NCBI GenBank assembly: GCA_017409645.1
Contig: JAFQSI010000339.1
Span: forward strand, 1 to 7,489
Origin: Oscillospiraceae bacterium
GTDB lineage: Bacteria; Bacillota; Clostridia; Oscillospirales; Oscillospiraceae
DNA: 7,489 bases
Direction: 5' to 3'
Each line of letters begins with the position of its first letter. Within the stretch, counting starts at the first letter, position 1. The position numbers and the translations under genes were made by a program. Shown one piece after another: positions 1 to 5,853 of this stretch. The notes beneath the pieces are model-generated. The model ran no database searches and was not told where the DNA came from. It was given only the letters and a program-made list of their open reading frames with translations.

Positions 1-90
1 TATGGCTACGGCAATGCGATGGGTGTGATACTGGCCATCATCATCGCGATCCTCTCGGCCGTCCAGTTCAAGCTCGGCCAGGAAAAGTAA
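1..90 (+). CDS. C-terminal end of a sugar ABC transporter permease (partial)
   Basis: The window opens in frame inside a gene whose last 29 codons encode a hydrophobic helix (GVILAIIIAILSAVQF) followed by a short polar tail ending in GQEK and a TAA stop. A final membrane helix with a short cytoplasmic tail is typical of the MalF/UgpA-type first permease of carbohydrate-uptake ABC transporters. The following gene is a MalG-type permease, and the MalF-MalG order is standard in such operons. The stop is only 15 bases from the next ATG, and the gap holds that gene's ribosome site, so the two are co-transcribed. The family assignment rests mostly on this context, because no EAA loop falls inside the window. 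Confidence 0.8.
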   Translation, partial: YGYGNAMGVILAIIIAILSAVQFKLGQEK

Positions 91-105
91 GGGAGGGGAG
101 AATCT

Positions 106-1017
106 ATGAAGAACCAGAATACCCTGAACAACAACCTGGGCACCAAGGTCTACAAGTACGTCTCCTACTTCTTTGTCCTGGTGATGGCGTTCCTGTTCAC
201 CTTCCCCCTTTACTGGATCATCTCCGGCGCCTTCAAGACCGGCGCCGAGATCAACGCCCGGGAGCCTGCCTGGTGGCCCAGTGAGTGGGTCATGACCAAC
301 TTTGACAAGCTGTTCGACCGCCGCAGCGCGCCGCTGTTCGATTTCGAGATCTTCGGCTACATCATCACCGGTCCCACGGTCCCCGCCGCCATCCGCTGGC
401 TGGTCAACTCCGTGTTCATGTCCGTGATGGCCATGCTGCTGACCTGCCTGACCTCCGCCATGGCCGGCTACGCCCTGGCCAAGAAGCGCTTCTACGGCCG
501 GACGCTGCTGTTCAGCCTGATCGTCTGCGCCATGGCCCTGCCCAAGCAGGTCATCCTGATCCCCCTGCTGCGGGAGATGAACGCCCTGGGCCTGTATGAC
601 ACCGTCTGGTCCGTCATCTTCCCGGTGGTCGGCTGGCCCTTCGGCGTGTTCCTGCTGAAGCAGTTCGCTGAGGGCATCCCCACGGAGATGGTGGAGGCCT
701 GCCGCATCGACGGCGCGAGCGAATGGCGCACCTTCACCGATGTCATGTTCCCCATGATCAAGCCCGGCGTCGGCGCCTGTGCCATCTTCACCTTCATCAA
801 CTCCTGGAACGACTACTTCATGCAGCTGATCATGCTGACCTCCAACAAGAACCTGACCATCTCTCTGGGCATCGCCACCATGCAGGGCGAAAGCTCCATC
901 GACTTCGGTCTGCTGATGGCCGGTGCTGCTCTGGCCTCCGTGCCCATCATCATCGTGTTCCTGATCTTCCAGAAGTATTTCACCAAGGGTATCACCATGG
1001 GTGCCGTTAAGGGTTAA
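106..1017 (+). CDS. Carbohydrate ABC transporter permease, MalG type
   Basis: This is a 303-residue inner-membrane permease, the second transmembrane subunit of a sugar importer. Hydrophobic segments lie at about residues 20-42, 98-122, 132-152, 160-185, 220-240 and 267-290, six in all, as expected for the MalG family. The EAA loop that docks the ATPase is visible at about 194-222 (E197-A-C-R-I-D-G203-A, then FPMIKPG). The purine-rich site GGGAGGGGAG at 91-100 lies 5 bases before the ATG. The loop between helices 1 and 2 is fairly long (about 55 residues), which is common in this family. The partial permease upstream is its partner. No ATPase for this importer is in view; such systems often share an MsmK-type ATPase encoded elsewhere. 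The lyase and esterase downstream suggest sialic acid or a derivative as substrate, which is inference from context only. Confidence 0.92.
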   Translation: MKNQNTLNNNLGTKVYKYVSYFFVLVMAFLFTFPLYWIISGAFKTGAEINAREPAWWPSEWVMTNFDKLFDRRSAPLFDFEIFGYIITGPTVPAAIRWLVNSVFMSVMAMLLTCLTSAMAGYALAKKRFYGRTLLFSLIVCAMALPKQVILIPLLREMNALGLYDTVWSVIFPVVGWPFGVFLLKQFAEGIPTEMVEACRIDGASEWRTFTDVMFPMIKPGVGACAIFTFINSWNDYFMQLIMLTSNKNLTISLGIATMQGESSIDFGLLMAGAALASVPIIIVFLIFQKYFTKGITMGAVKG

Positions 1018-1040
1018 TCATTCGACATAGGAGAAATATT

Positions 1041-1949
1041 ATGACTGATATCAAGAAGTATGAGGGCATTATCCCCGCCTTCTACGCCTGCTACGACGCC
1101 GAGGGCAATGTCAGCGCCGAGGCAGTCCGGGAGCTGACCCGCTGGTTCATCGGCAAGGGCGTCAAGGGCCTGTACGTGGGCGGCTCCTCCGGCGAGTGCA
1201 TCTACCAGAGCAAGGAAGAGCGCAAGCTGGTGCTGGAGCATGTCATGGCCGAGGCCAAGGGCAAGCTGACCGTCATTGCCCATATCGCCTGCAACAACAC
1301 CGCCGACTCGAAGGAGCTGGCAGCCCACGCCGAGAGCCTGGGCGTCGACGCCATCGCCGCGATCCCTCCCATCTACTTCAAGCTGCCCCCCCATGCCATC
1401 GCCCGGTACTGGAATGACATGAGCGCCGCTGCCCCCAACACCGATTTCATCATCTACAACATCCCCCAGCTGGCCGGTGTGTCCCTGACTCCCGCCCTGC
1501 TGCGGGAAATGCTGAAGAACCCCAGAGTCATCGGCGTCAAGAACTCCTCCATGCCCATCCAGGACATCGAGGAATTCCGGGCCGAGGGCTGCATGGTCTT
1601 CAACGGCCCCGATGAGCAGCTGCTCAGCGGTCTGGTGGCCGGTGCGGTCGGCGGCATCGGCGGCACCTACGGCGCCATGCCCGAGCTGTACATCCGGATC
1701 TTCGACCTGGTCCGGGAGAACCGGATCGCCGAGGCCCGGGCCATCCAGGACGAGTGCCTGAAGATCATCCAGAACCTGTGCGCCTGCAAGGGCAACATGT
1801 ACGCCGTCATCAAGGCCGTCCTGCGCAAGCTGGGCGCGCCCGACTGCGGCGGCGTCCGCGCCCCCCTGTACAACCTGGTCCCCGAGGACGAGACTCAGGT
1901 GGACAAGTGCGTGGCCCTGATCCGGGCTGCTTACGAAAAGTTCCTGTAA
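1041..1949 (+). CDS. nanA: N-acetylneuraminate lyase-like class I aldolase (DapA/NanA family)
   Basis: A 302-residue (beta/alpha)8-barrel enzyme expected to cleave N-acetylneuraminate to N-acetylmannosamine and pyruvate in the cytoplasm. Family landmarks are all present: GGSSGE (S49-S50-G51-E52) for the carboxylate, Y139 in IYNIP, Schiff-base K167 in GVKNSS, and GGIGGTY near 203-210. From memory of E. coli NanA, the resemblance is close (GLYVGGSxGE, AEAKGK, IAH, NIPxLxGV). D191 and E192, which contact the sugar's glycerol tail there, are kept in NGPDE. Residue 208 is Gly where E. coli has Ser, and 190 is Pro instead of Tyr, so the exact keto-acid substrate may differ. AGGAG at 1029-1033 lies 7 bases before the ATG. 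The gene lies 23 bases after the permease and before a sialate O-acetylesterase, which supports NanA over dihydrodipicolinate synthase. Confidence 0.82.
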   Translation: MTDIKKYEGIIPAFYACYDAEGNVSAEAVRELTRWFIGKGVKGLYVGGSSGECIYQSKEERKLVLEHVMAEAKGKLTVIAHIACNNTADSKELAAHAESLGVDAIAAIPPIYFKLPPHAIARYWNDMSAAAPNTDFIIYNIPQLAGVSLTPALLREMLKNPRVIGVKNSSMPIQDIEEFRAEGCMVFNGPDEQLLSGLVAGAVGGIGGTYGAMPELYIRIFDLVRENRIAEARAIQDECLKIIQNLCACKGNMYAVIKAVLRKLGAPDCGGVRAPLYNLVPEDETQVDKCVALIRAAYEKFL

Positions 1950-1962
1950 TCCCCCATACACC

Positions 1963-1994
1963 AAAGCCCCATTGCCGCGGCAATGGGGCTTTTT
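1963..1994 (+). terminator. Intrinsic terminator between the lyase and the esterase
   Basis: A perfect 14-bp inverted repeat (left arm 1963-1976, right arm 1979-1992) has only GC at its centre; in RNA the loop would open to at least 4 bases. The stem is GC-rich and the right arm runs into five T residues (1990-1994). It begins 13 bases after the lyase stop. Its T-tract ends one base before the purine-rich ribosome site of the esterase gene, so it terminates inside an apparent operon and would lower expression of the downstream gene. Confidence 0.88.
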
Positions 1995-1995
1995 C

Positions 1996-2003
1996 GGAAG
2001 GAG
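1996..2003 (+). promoter_or_regulatory. Ribosome binding site of the esterase, abutting the terminator
   Basis: GGAAGGAG lies 5 bases before the ATG at 2009 and fixes this as the start. The same frame stays open upstream to an ATG at 1754, but those 85 codons lie over the lyase gene in another frame. The site begins immediately after the terminator's T-tract. Confidence 0.8.
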
Positions 2004-2008
2004 CAGCT

Positions 2009-2887
2009 ATGACGAAACAATACATGATCCTCTGCGTGGCCGGGCAGTCCAACGCGGTGGGCTACGATGAATCGAAGATCCCGGCGGACTATATGGACCG
2101 GTTCGACACCGGACGGATCTTTCAGCTGGGCTTTTTCGGGGAGGACAACCTGAAGGTCATCCCCCTGGGGCCCTGCGCCCAGAATTTCCAGGACATGCGG
2201 CCCTACGGCCATCCGGATGATCCGGGGATCGGCACCCGGGGCATCCATCTGCCCCTGGCCCACCGGCTGCTGGAGCTGATCCCGGCGGATTACGACATCC
2301 TGGTGCTGCCCTGCGCCTACGGCGGCACCGGCTTCACCCGGGGGGAATACGGCGGCTATGACGCCGAAGCCCTGCGCCCGGAGCCGGGGATCTGGCGCTG
2401 GGGCACGGAGTCCAATTACTACCGGGCCCTCTGCGACCGGATCGCCTATGCCCTGGAGCTGGACCCGCGGAACCGCTTCCTGGGCATGGTCTGGTGCCAG
2501 GGGGAATGGGACAGCGAGGACGCAGCCGGGCACCGAACAGGCTTCGACGCCATGACAGCGGATTTCTTCCGTCGGATGGAGGAAGCGCATCCGGGCAGGG
2601 TGTACAGGGGGGACTGGAACAGAGATATCTGGTATAATATGGAAACTGTGGCCTTCTGGCACAGCTACCACCAGTGCCCGCAGATCTGGGAGCATTACCG
2701 GGAATGGAACCCGAAGACCTACATCCCCATCCCCAGGGACACCGATTCCAACGAGATCGGCGGCACGGGCCTCACGGCCCGGCAGCGCTCGGCCCATTTC
2801 GGGAACGACAGCTTCGACCGGGTCATCGCCCCGGCTGCTGCGGCCGTCCTTGCACGGCGCCTGGCGGCGGAGAATGAGCCCAGGTAG
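2009..2887 (+). CDS. Sialate O-acetylesterase-type esterase (SASA / CE6-like domain)
   Basis: A 292-residue protein with the SASA (carbohydrate esterase family 6-like, SGNH-fold) pattern. The nucleophile block is AGQSNA near the N-terminus (S14 nucleophile, N15). A middle block PCAYGGTGF lies at about 94-102, then WCQGEWD with Q164-G165-E166, and a C-terminal AHFGNDSFD carries the likely catalytic H263. The expected reaction is removal of O-acetyl groups from sialic acid or other acetylated sugars. There is no signal peptide, so it should act in the cytoplasm on imported sugar, making it usable by the lyase encoded just upstream. Codon choice is richer in CGG, CCG and GGG than in the transporter genes, which fits lower expression. 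A general acetyl-xylan-type esterase is possible, but the neighbouring lyase favours sialate. Confidence 0.83.
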   Translation: MTKQYMILCVAGQSNAVGYDESKIPADYMDRFDTGRIFQLGFFGEDNLKVIPLGPCAQNFQDMRPYGHPDDPGIGTRGIHLPLAHRLLELIPADYDILVLPCAYGGTGFTRGEYGGYDAEALRPEPGIWRWGTESNYYRALCDRIAYALELDPRNRFLGMVWCQGEWDSEDAAGHRTGFDAMTADFFRRMEEAHPGRVYRGDWNRDIWYNMETVAFWHSYHQCPQIWEHYREWNPKTYIPIPRDTDSNEIGGTGLTARQRSAHFGNDSFDRVIAPAAAAVLARRLAAENEPR

Positions 2888-2899
2888 CCGGGAGCCGGA

Positions 2900-2972
2900 T
2901 TTGGTGAAATTGTTTGTAGTAATATACAAAAATCAGGGGGTAGCTTTTGGTTTTTATGGAGAATTACCAAAA
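2900..2972. promoter_or_regulatory. Candidate operator region upstream of the mglB promoter
   Basis: This AT-rich stretch after the esterase contains two inverted repeats. One has arms TTTGTA (2913-2918) and TACAAA (2925-2930) separated by 6 bases. The other has arms TTTTGGT (2945-2951) and ACCAAAA (2966-2972) separated by 14 bases, ending 6 bases before the proposed -35. A further direct copy of TTTGGT lies at 2900-2905. The positions suit activator or repressor binding. The regulator is not identified and the short arms could be chance in AT-rich DNA. Confidence 0.4.
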
Positions 2973-2978
2973 CCTACC

Positions 2979-3007
2979 TTTACAGGACAAACTGTCTATG
3001 TTATATT
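2979..3007 (+). promoter_or_regulatory. Sigma-70/SigA-type promoter for the mgl operon
   Basis: TTTACA (2979-2984, 5 of 6 to the -35 consensus), a 17-base spacer, then TATATT (3002-3007, 5 of 6 to the -10 consensus). A TG at 2999-3000 gives an extended -10. Transcription would start near 3013-3015, leaving a leader of about 48 bases before mglB. It lies in the 174-base gap after the esterase gene, exactly where an independent mgl operon promoter is expected. Confidence 0.75.
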
Positions 3008-3019
3008 GTGATAACAACC

Positions 3020-3039
3020 GGGCAGTCATTTGACTGCTC
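3020..3039 (+). other. Short hairpin in the mglB 5' leader
   Basis: GGGCAGTC (3020-3027) pairs with GACTGCTC (3032-3039) through one G-U pair, with loop ATTT. It would form close to the 5' end of the mglB transcript and 7 bases before the ribosome site. A 5'-end hairpin can protect an mRNA from decay; equally the DNA palindrome could be an operator just downstream of the start site. Confidence 0.5.
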
Positions 3040-3046
3040 AAATAAA

Positions 3047-3052
3047 AGGAGG
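3047..3052 (+). promoter_or_regulatory. mglB: Ribosome binding site fixing the mglB start
   Basis: AGGAGG lies 9 bases before the ATG at 3062. An in-frame ATG also exists at 3008, but it falls at or before the likely transcription start, has no ribosome site, and would put charged residues ahead of the lipoprotein signal peptide. Position 3062 is therefore chosen. Confidence 0.85.
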
Positions 3053-3061
3053 AAAAACCAA

Positions 3062-4162
3062 ATGAAAAAGCTTCTCGCAATTGCTCTGGCCCTGGTCATG
3101 GTCCTGGGTCTGGTTGCCTGCGGCGGCGACGATCCCGCTGCTGAAGGTGCCACCAAGGTCTCCGTTTTCTGGTACGACGAGGCTGACGTGTATCTGTCTT
3201 CCGTCCGCGCCGAGCTGAACACCGCCCTGGAGGCTGCTGAGGTCGAGTACGACAACCAGTTTGCTGGTAAGGATCAGGCCAAGCAGATCGAGCAGGTCAA
3301 GACCGCTATCGCTGGCGGCTCCAACCTGCTGGTCGTCAACGTCGTCACCTCCGGTGACCCCGACATCGCTCAGTCCATCATTGATGCTGCTGGCGACATC
3401 CCCGTCATTTTCTTCAACCGCGCCATCGGTGCTGACGGCTCCGACGTCGCTCTGCTGAACGACAACGCCTCTTCCTGCTTCATCGGCACCGACGCCCCCG
3501 AGGCCGGCCACATGCAGGGCAAGATGGTTGGCGAGTACGTCCTGGCCAACTACGAGACCGTCGACCTGAACGGTGACGGCGTCATCACCTACGCCATGTT
3601 CAAGGGCGAGGAGGGCAACGCTGAGGCTATCGCCCGCACCCAGTTCGGCGTTGAGGACGCTGATGCTGTCCTGACCGCTGCCGGCAAGCCCGCTCTGGAG
3701 TACTTCGATGCTCAGGCTTCCCAGAAGTGGCAGACCGACCCCGAGGGTGCCTGGTCCGCCAAGGCTGCCAAGGACTACATGGACACCAACCTGGTTACCT
3801 ACAACGAGTCCGCTGGCAACATGATCGAGCTGGTCATCTGCAACAACGACGGCATGGCTGAGGGCGCAGTTGCTTCCCTGCAGCAGGCTGGCTACAATGC
3901 AGAGGGTGCCCACGTCGTTCCCGTCTTCGGCGTTGACGCTACCGACGCTGCCAAGGCTCTGATCGCTGAGGGCGCCATGATCGGCACCGTTAAGCAGGAC
4001 GCCAACGGCATGGCCGTTGCCATCTGCGAGACCGTTAAGGCCATCGCTGGCGGCAAGACCCCCGTTGATGCTCTGGCTTCCCTGACCGACGAGCGTCTGA
4101 CCGTTGCTGGCGACTGCGCTGGCAAGCTGTATGTTGCTTACGCTCCCTACACCGGCGAGTAA
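3062..4162 (+). CDS. mglB: Galactose/glucose-type ABC transporter substrate-binding lipoprotein (MglB)
   Basis: A 366-residue extracytoplasmic sugar-binding protein. Residues 1-20 form a lipoprotein signal: basic MKK, a hydrophobic core, then lipobox LVAC with C20 as the lipid-anchored residue, as expected in a Gram-positive. The mature part is a two-lobed periplasmic-binding fold. DLNGDGVIT (168-176) matches the calcium loop of E. coli MglB. From memory of that protein, sugar-contact equivalents are present: N119 in FFN, R192 in IART, the CNND motif, the Asp of FGVDA and the Asn of QDAN. Two ligand-side positions differ: N186 for His152 and E188 for Asp154, so the preferred sugar may not be galactose. 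Its codon use favours GCT, GTT and GCC, consistent with high expression. It heads the mglB-mglA-mglC order typical of this family. Confidence 0.92.
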   Translation: MKKLLAIALALVMVLGLVACGGDDPAAEGATKVSVFWYDEADVYLSSVRAELNTALEAAEVEYDNQFAGKDQAKQIEQVKTAIAGGSNLLVVNVVTSGDPDIAQSIIDAAGDIPVIFFNRAIGADGSDVALLNDNASSCFIGTDAPEAGHMQGKMVGEYVLANYETVDLNGDGVITYAMFKGEEGNAEAIARTQFGVEDADAVLTAAGKPALEYFDAQASQKWQTDPEGAWSAKAAKDYMDTNLVTYNESAGNMIELVICNNDGMAEGAVASLQQAGYNAEGAHVVPVFGVDATDAAKALIAEGAMIGTVKQDANGMAVAICETVKAIAGGKTPVDALASLTDERLTVAGDCAGKLYVAYAPYTGE

Positions 4163-4184
4163 GCATATAAGCGTTTAATCATCC

Positions 4185-4222
4185 GGGCAGCTGTCGTTCC
4201 GGCGGCAGCTGCCCCTTTATTT
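4185..4222 (+). terminator. Terminator-like hairpin after mglB
   Basis: Arms 4185-4196 and 4203-4214 form a 12-bp GC-rich stem with one G-U pair and loop TTCCGG, followed by C and TTTATTT (4216-4222). It starts 22 bases after the mglB stop. Because mglA and mglC must be expressed with mglB, it is more likely a partial terminator or 3' stabiliser that keeps binding protein in excess over the membrane subunits. The interrupted T-tract supports incomplete termination. Confidence 0.72.
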
Positions 4223-4231
4223 CAAAGGATA

Positions 4232-4315
4232 TGCGGCACGGTGCGGTAGGGAGCGGCAGACACTGTGCCGGAACGGCGCGGACAGCGCCTGCCGTTCCCT
4301 ATCGGAGCAACCGCA
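4232..4315 (+). other. Highly structured GC-rich segment between mglB and mglA with alternative RNA folds
   Basis: Two folds compete. Fold B pairs 4245-4259 with 4289-4303 (15 bp including two G-U) around an inner hairpin 4263-4270/4274-4281 with loop GAA; TGCGG at 4232-4236 and CCGCA at 4311-4315 could clamp it further. Fold A pairs 4234-4243 with 4261-4270 (10 bp, one G-U) and can stack on a second stem, 4271-4277 with 4291-4297. Fold A's right strand lies within fold B's inner region, so the two exclude each other unless a pseudoknot forms. TTCCCT (4295-4300) can also pair with the mglA ribosome-site region at 4328-4333. It may be a cis-regulatory RNA or a copy of a dispersed palindromic intergenic repeat. 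I recognise no named riboswitch class. Confidence 0.5.
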
Positions 4316-4342
4316 AAATCAAAAGCAAGGGAGGAATAAAAT

Positions 4343-5839
4343 ATGGAACAGGATGTTCTCCTGAGAATGGAAGGCATCTGTAAATCTTTCCCCGGCGTCA
4401 AGGCTCTGGACAATGTTTCCCTGACCGTTCACAGGGGTACCGTTCATGCCCTGATGGGCGAGAACGGCGCCGGTAAGTCCACGCTGATGAAGTGCCTGTT
4501 CGGTATTTATGCCAAGGACAAGGGCAGCATCTACCTGGAGGGCCAGGAGATCAACTTCAAGAGCAGTAAGGAGGCCCTGGACAACGGCGTGGCAATGGTG
4601 CATCAGGAGCTGAATCAGGCCCTGAAGCGCAACGTCATGGACAACATCTGGCTGGGCCGCTACCCCACCAAGGGCATCGCCGTCGACGAAAAGAAGATGT
4701 ACAAGGACACCATGGCCGTCTTCAAGGAGCTGGACATCAATGTGGATCCCTACCGGATCATGAGTACCATGCCCGTTTCCCAGCGCCAGATGGTGGAGAT
4801 CGCCAAGGCTGTCTCCTACAACTCCAAAGTCATCGTGTTCGACGAGCCCACCTCTTCCCTGACGGAAGAAGAAGTCGAACACCTCTTCAAGATCATCAAC
4901 ATGCTCCGGGACCGGGGCGTGGGCATCATCTACATCTCCCACAAGATGGCGGAGATCAAGCGGATCTCCGACTACATCACCGTCATGCGTGACGGCCAGT
5001 GGGTCGCCACCAGACCTGCCGCCGAGCTGGAGATGAGCGAGATCATCCGCCTGATGGTCGGCCGTGAGCTGACCAACCAGTTCCCGCCCAAGACCAATGT
5101 GCCCGGCGATGTCTACCTGCGGGTGGAGCATCTGACCGGTATGTACAACCAGCTGCGGGATGTTTCCTTCACCGCCCGCCGGGGCGAGATCCTGGGTCTG
5201 GCCGGTCTGGACAGCTCCGGCCGTACCGAGACGCTGGAGTCCATCTTCGGCATCCGGACCCGCAAGGACGGCATCATCTCCCTGGACGACCAGCCCTGCT
5301 TCAACCGCAGCGCCGGCGAGTCCATCAAGAACGGCTTCGCCCTGCTGACCGAGGAGCGCCGGGCCACCGGTATCTTCGGCGGTCTGAACATCCGCGAGAA
5401 CACGGTCATCTCCAGCCTGAAGCGGCATCTGCGTTTCGGCCTGTATCTGAGCGAGAAGACCCAGCGGGAGGATACCCAGCATTACATCGATGCCATGCGC
5501 ACCAAGACCCCCTCCCAGGAGACGAAGATCCGCACCCTCTCCGGCGGCAACCAGCAGAAGGTCATCATCGGCCGCTGGCTGCTGACCGAGCCCGAGGTCC
5601 TGCTCCTGGACGAGCCCACCCGCGGTATCGACGTCGGTGCAAAGTATGAGATCTATCAGCTGATCCTGGATCTGGCAAACAAGGGCAAGACCGTCATCAT
5701 GGTCTCCTCCGAAATGCCGGAGCTGCTGGGCGTGTGTGACCGGATCGTGGTCATGTCCGGCGGACGTGTGGCCGGTGAGGTCGACGCCCGGAACACCACC
5801 CAGGAAGAAATCATGACCCTGGCCGCCAAGTATGTTTAA
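4343..5839 (+). CDS. mglA: Galactose/methyl-galactoside-type ABC importer ATP-binding protein (MglA), two ATPase domains
   Basis: A 498-residue cytoplasmic ATPase with two fused nucleotide-binding domains, the layout of the MglA/RbsA/XylG family. The first domain has a canonical Walker A (G39-E-N-G-A-G-K45-S-T47), a degenerate signature at VSQRQ (145-149) and Walker B VIVFDEP with D167-E168. The second, from about residue 255, has a degenerate Walker A (GLDSSGRTE), a canonical signature LSGGN (399-403) and Walker B LLLDEP with D423-E424. Such complementary degeneracy is normal here and leaves composite ATP sites. GGGAGG (4329-4334) lies 8 bases before the ATG. It powers uptake through MglC of sugar delivered by MglB. 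The 180-base gap before it is structured, and 14 bases separate it from mglC. Confidence 0.94.
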   Translation: MEQDVLLRMEGICKSFPGVKALDNVSLTVHRGTVHALMGENGAGKSTLMKCLFGIYAKDKGSIYLEGQEINFKSSKEALDNGVAMVHQELNQALKRNVMDNIWLGRYPTKGIAVDEKKMYKDTMAVFKELDINVDPYRIMSTMPVSQRQMVEIAKAVSYNSKVIVFDEPTSSLTEEEVEHLFKIINMLRDRGVGIIYISHKMAEIKRISDYITVMRDGQWVATRPAAELEMSEIIRLMVGRELTNQFPPKTNVPGDVYLRVEHLTGMYNQLRDVSFTARRGEILGLAGLDSSGRTETLESIFGIRTRKDGIISLDDQPCFNRSAGESIKNGFALLTEERRATGIFGGLNIRENTVISSLKRHLRFGLYLSEKTQREDTQHYIDAMRTKTPSQETKIRTLSGGNQQKVIIGRWLLTEPEVLLLDEPTRGIDVGAKYEIYQLILDLANKGKTVIMVSSEMPELLGVCDRIVVMSGGRVAGEVDARNTTQEEIMTLAAKYV

Positions 5840-5853
5840 GGAGGAAATAAACA

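Noticed and set aside
1014..1964. Long open frame on the - strand opposite the lyase gene
   Set aside because: It mirrors the lyase gene almost end to end, has a low-complexity Gly/Val/Asp/Ala-rich product and no ribosome site; it arises from the GC-biased third positions of the real gene.
1754..2008. 85-codon N-terminal extension of the esterase
   Set aside because: The stretch is Arg/Pro/Gly-rich and out of frame over the lyase gene; the ribosome site at 1996-2003 and the conserved GQSNA position support the ATG at 2009.
2905..2918. Possible CcpA cre site upstream of mglB
   Set aside because: About 8 of 11 fixed consensus positions match, but the central CG and the right half are poor, so it is no better than expected in AT-rich DNA.
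1931..2929. Long - strand frame over the esterase gene
   Set aside because: Mirror of the esterase coding sequence, with no ribosome site and no domain in the product.
3038..3913. 291-codon open frame on the - strand opposite mglB
   Set aside because: Same mirror effect; mglB has a signal peptide, calcium loop and ribosome site on the + strand.
4223..4342. Separate promoter for mglA
   Set aside because: No pair of hexamers with acceptable spacing stands out; the region is dominated by GC-rich palindromes.
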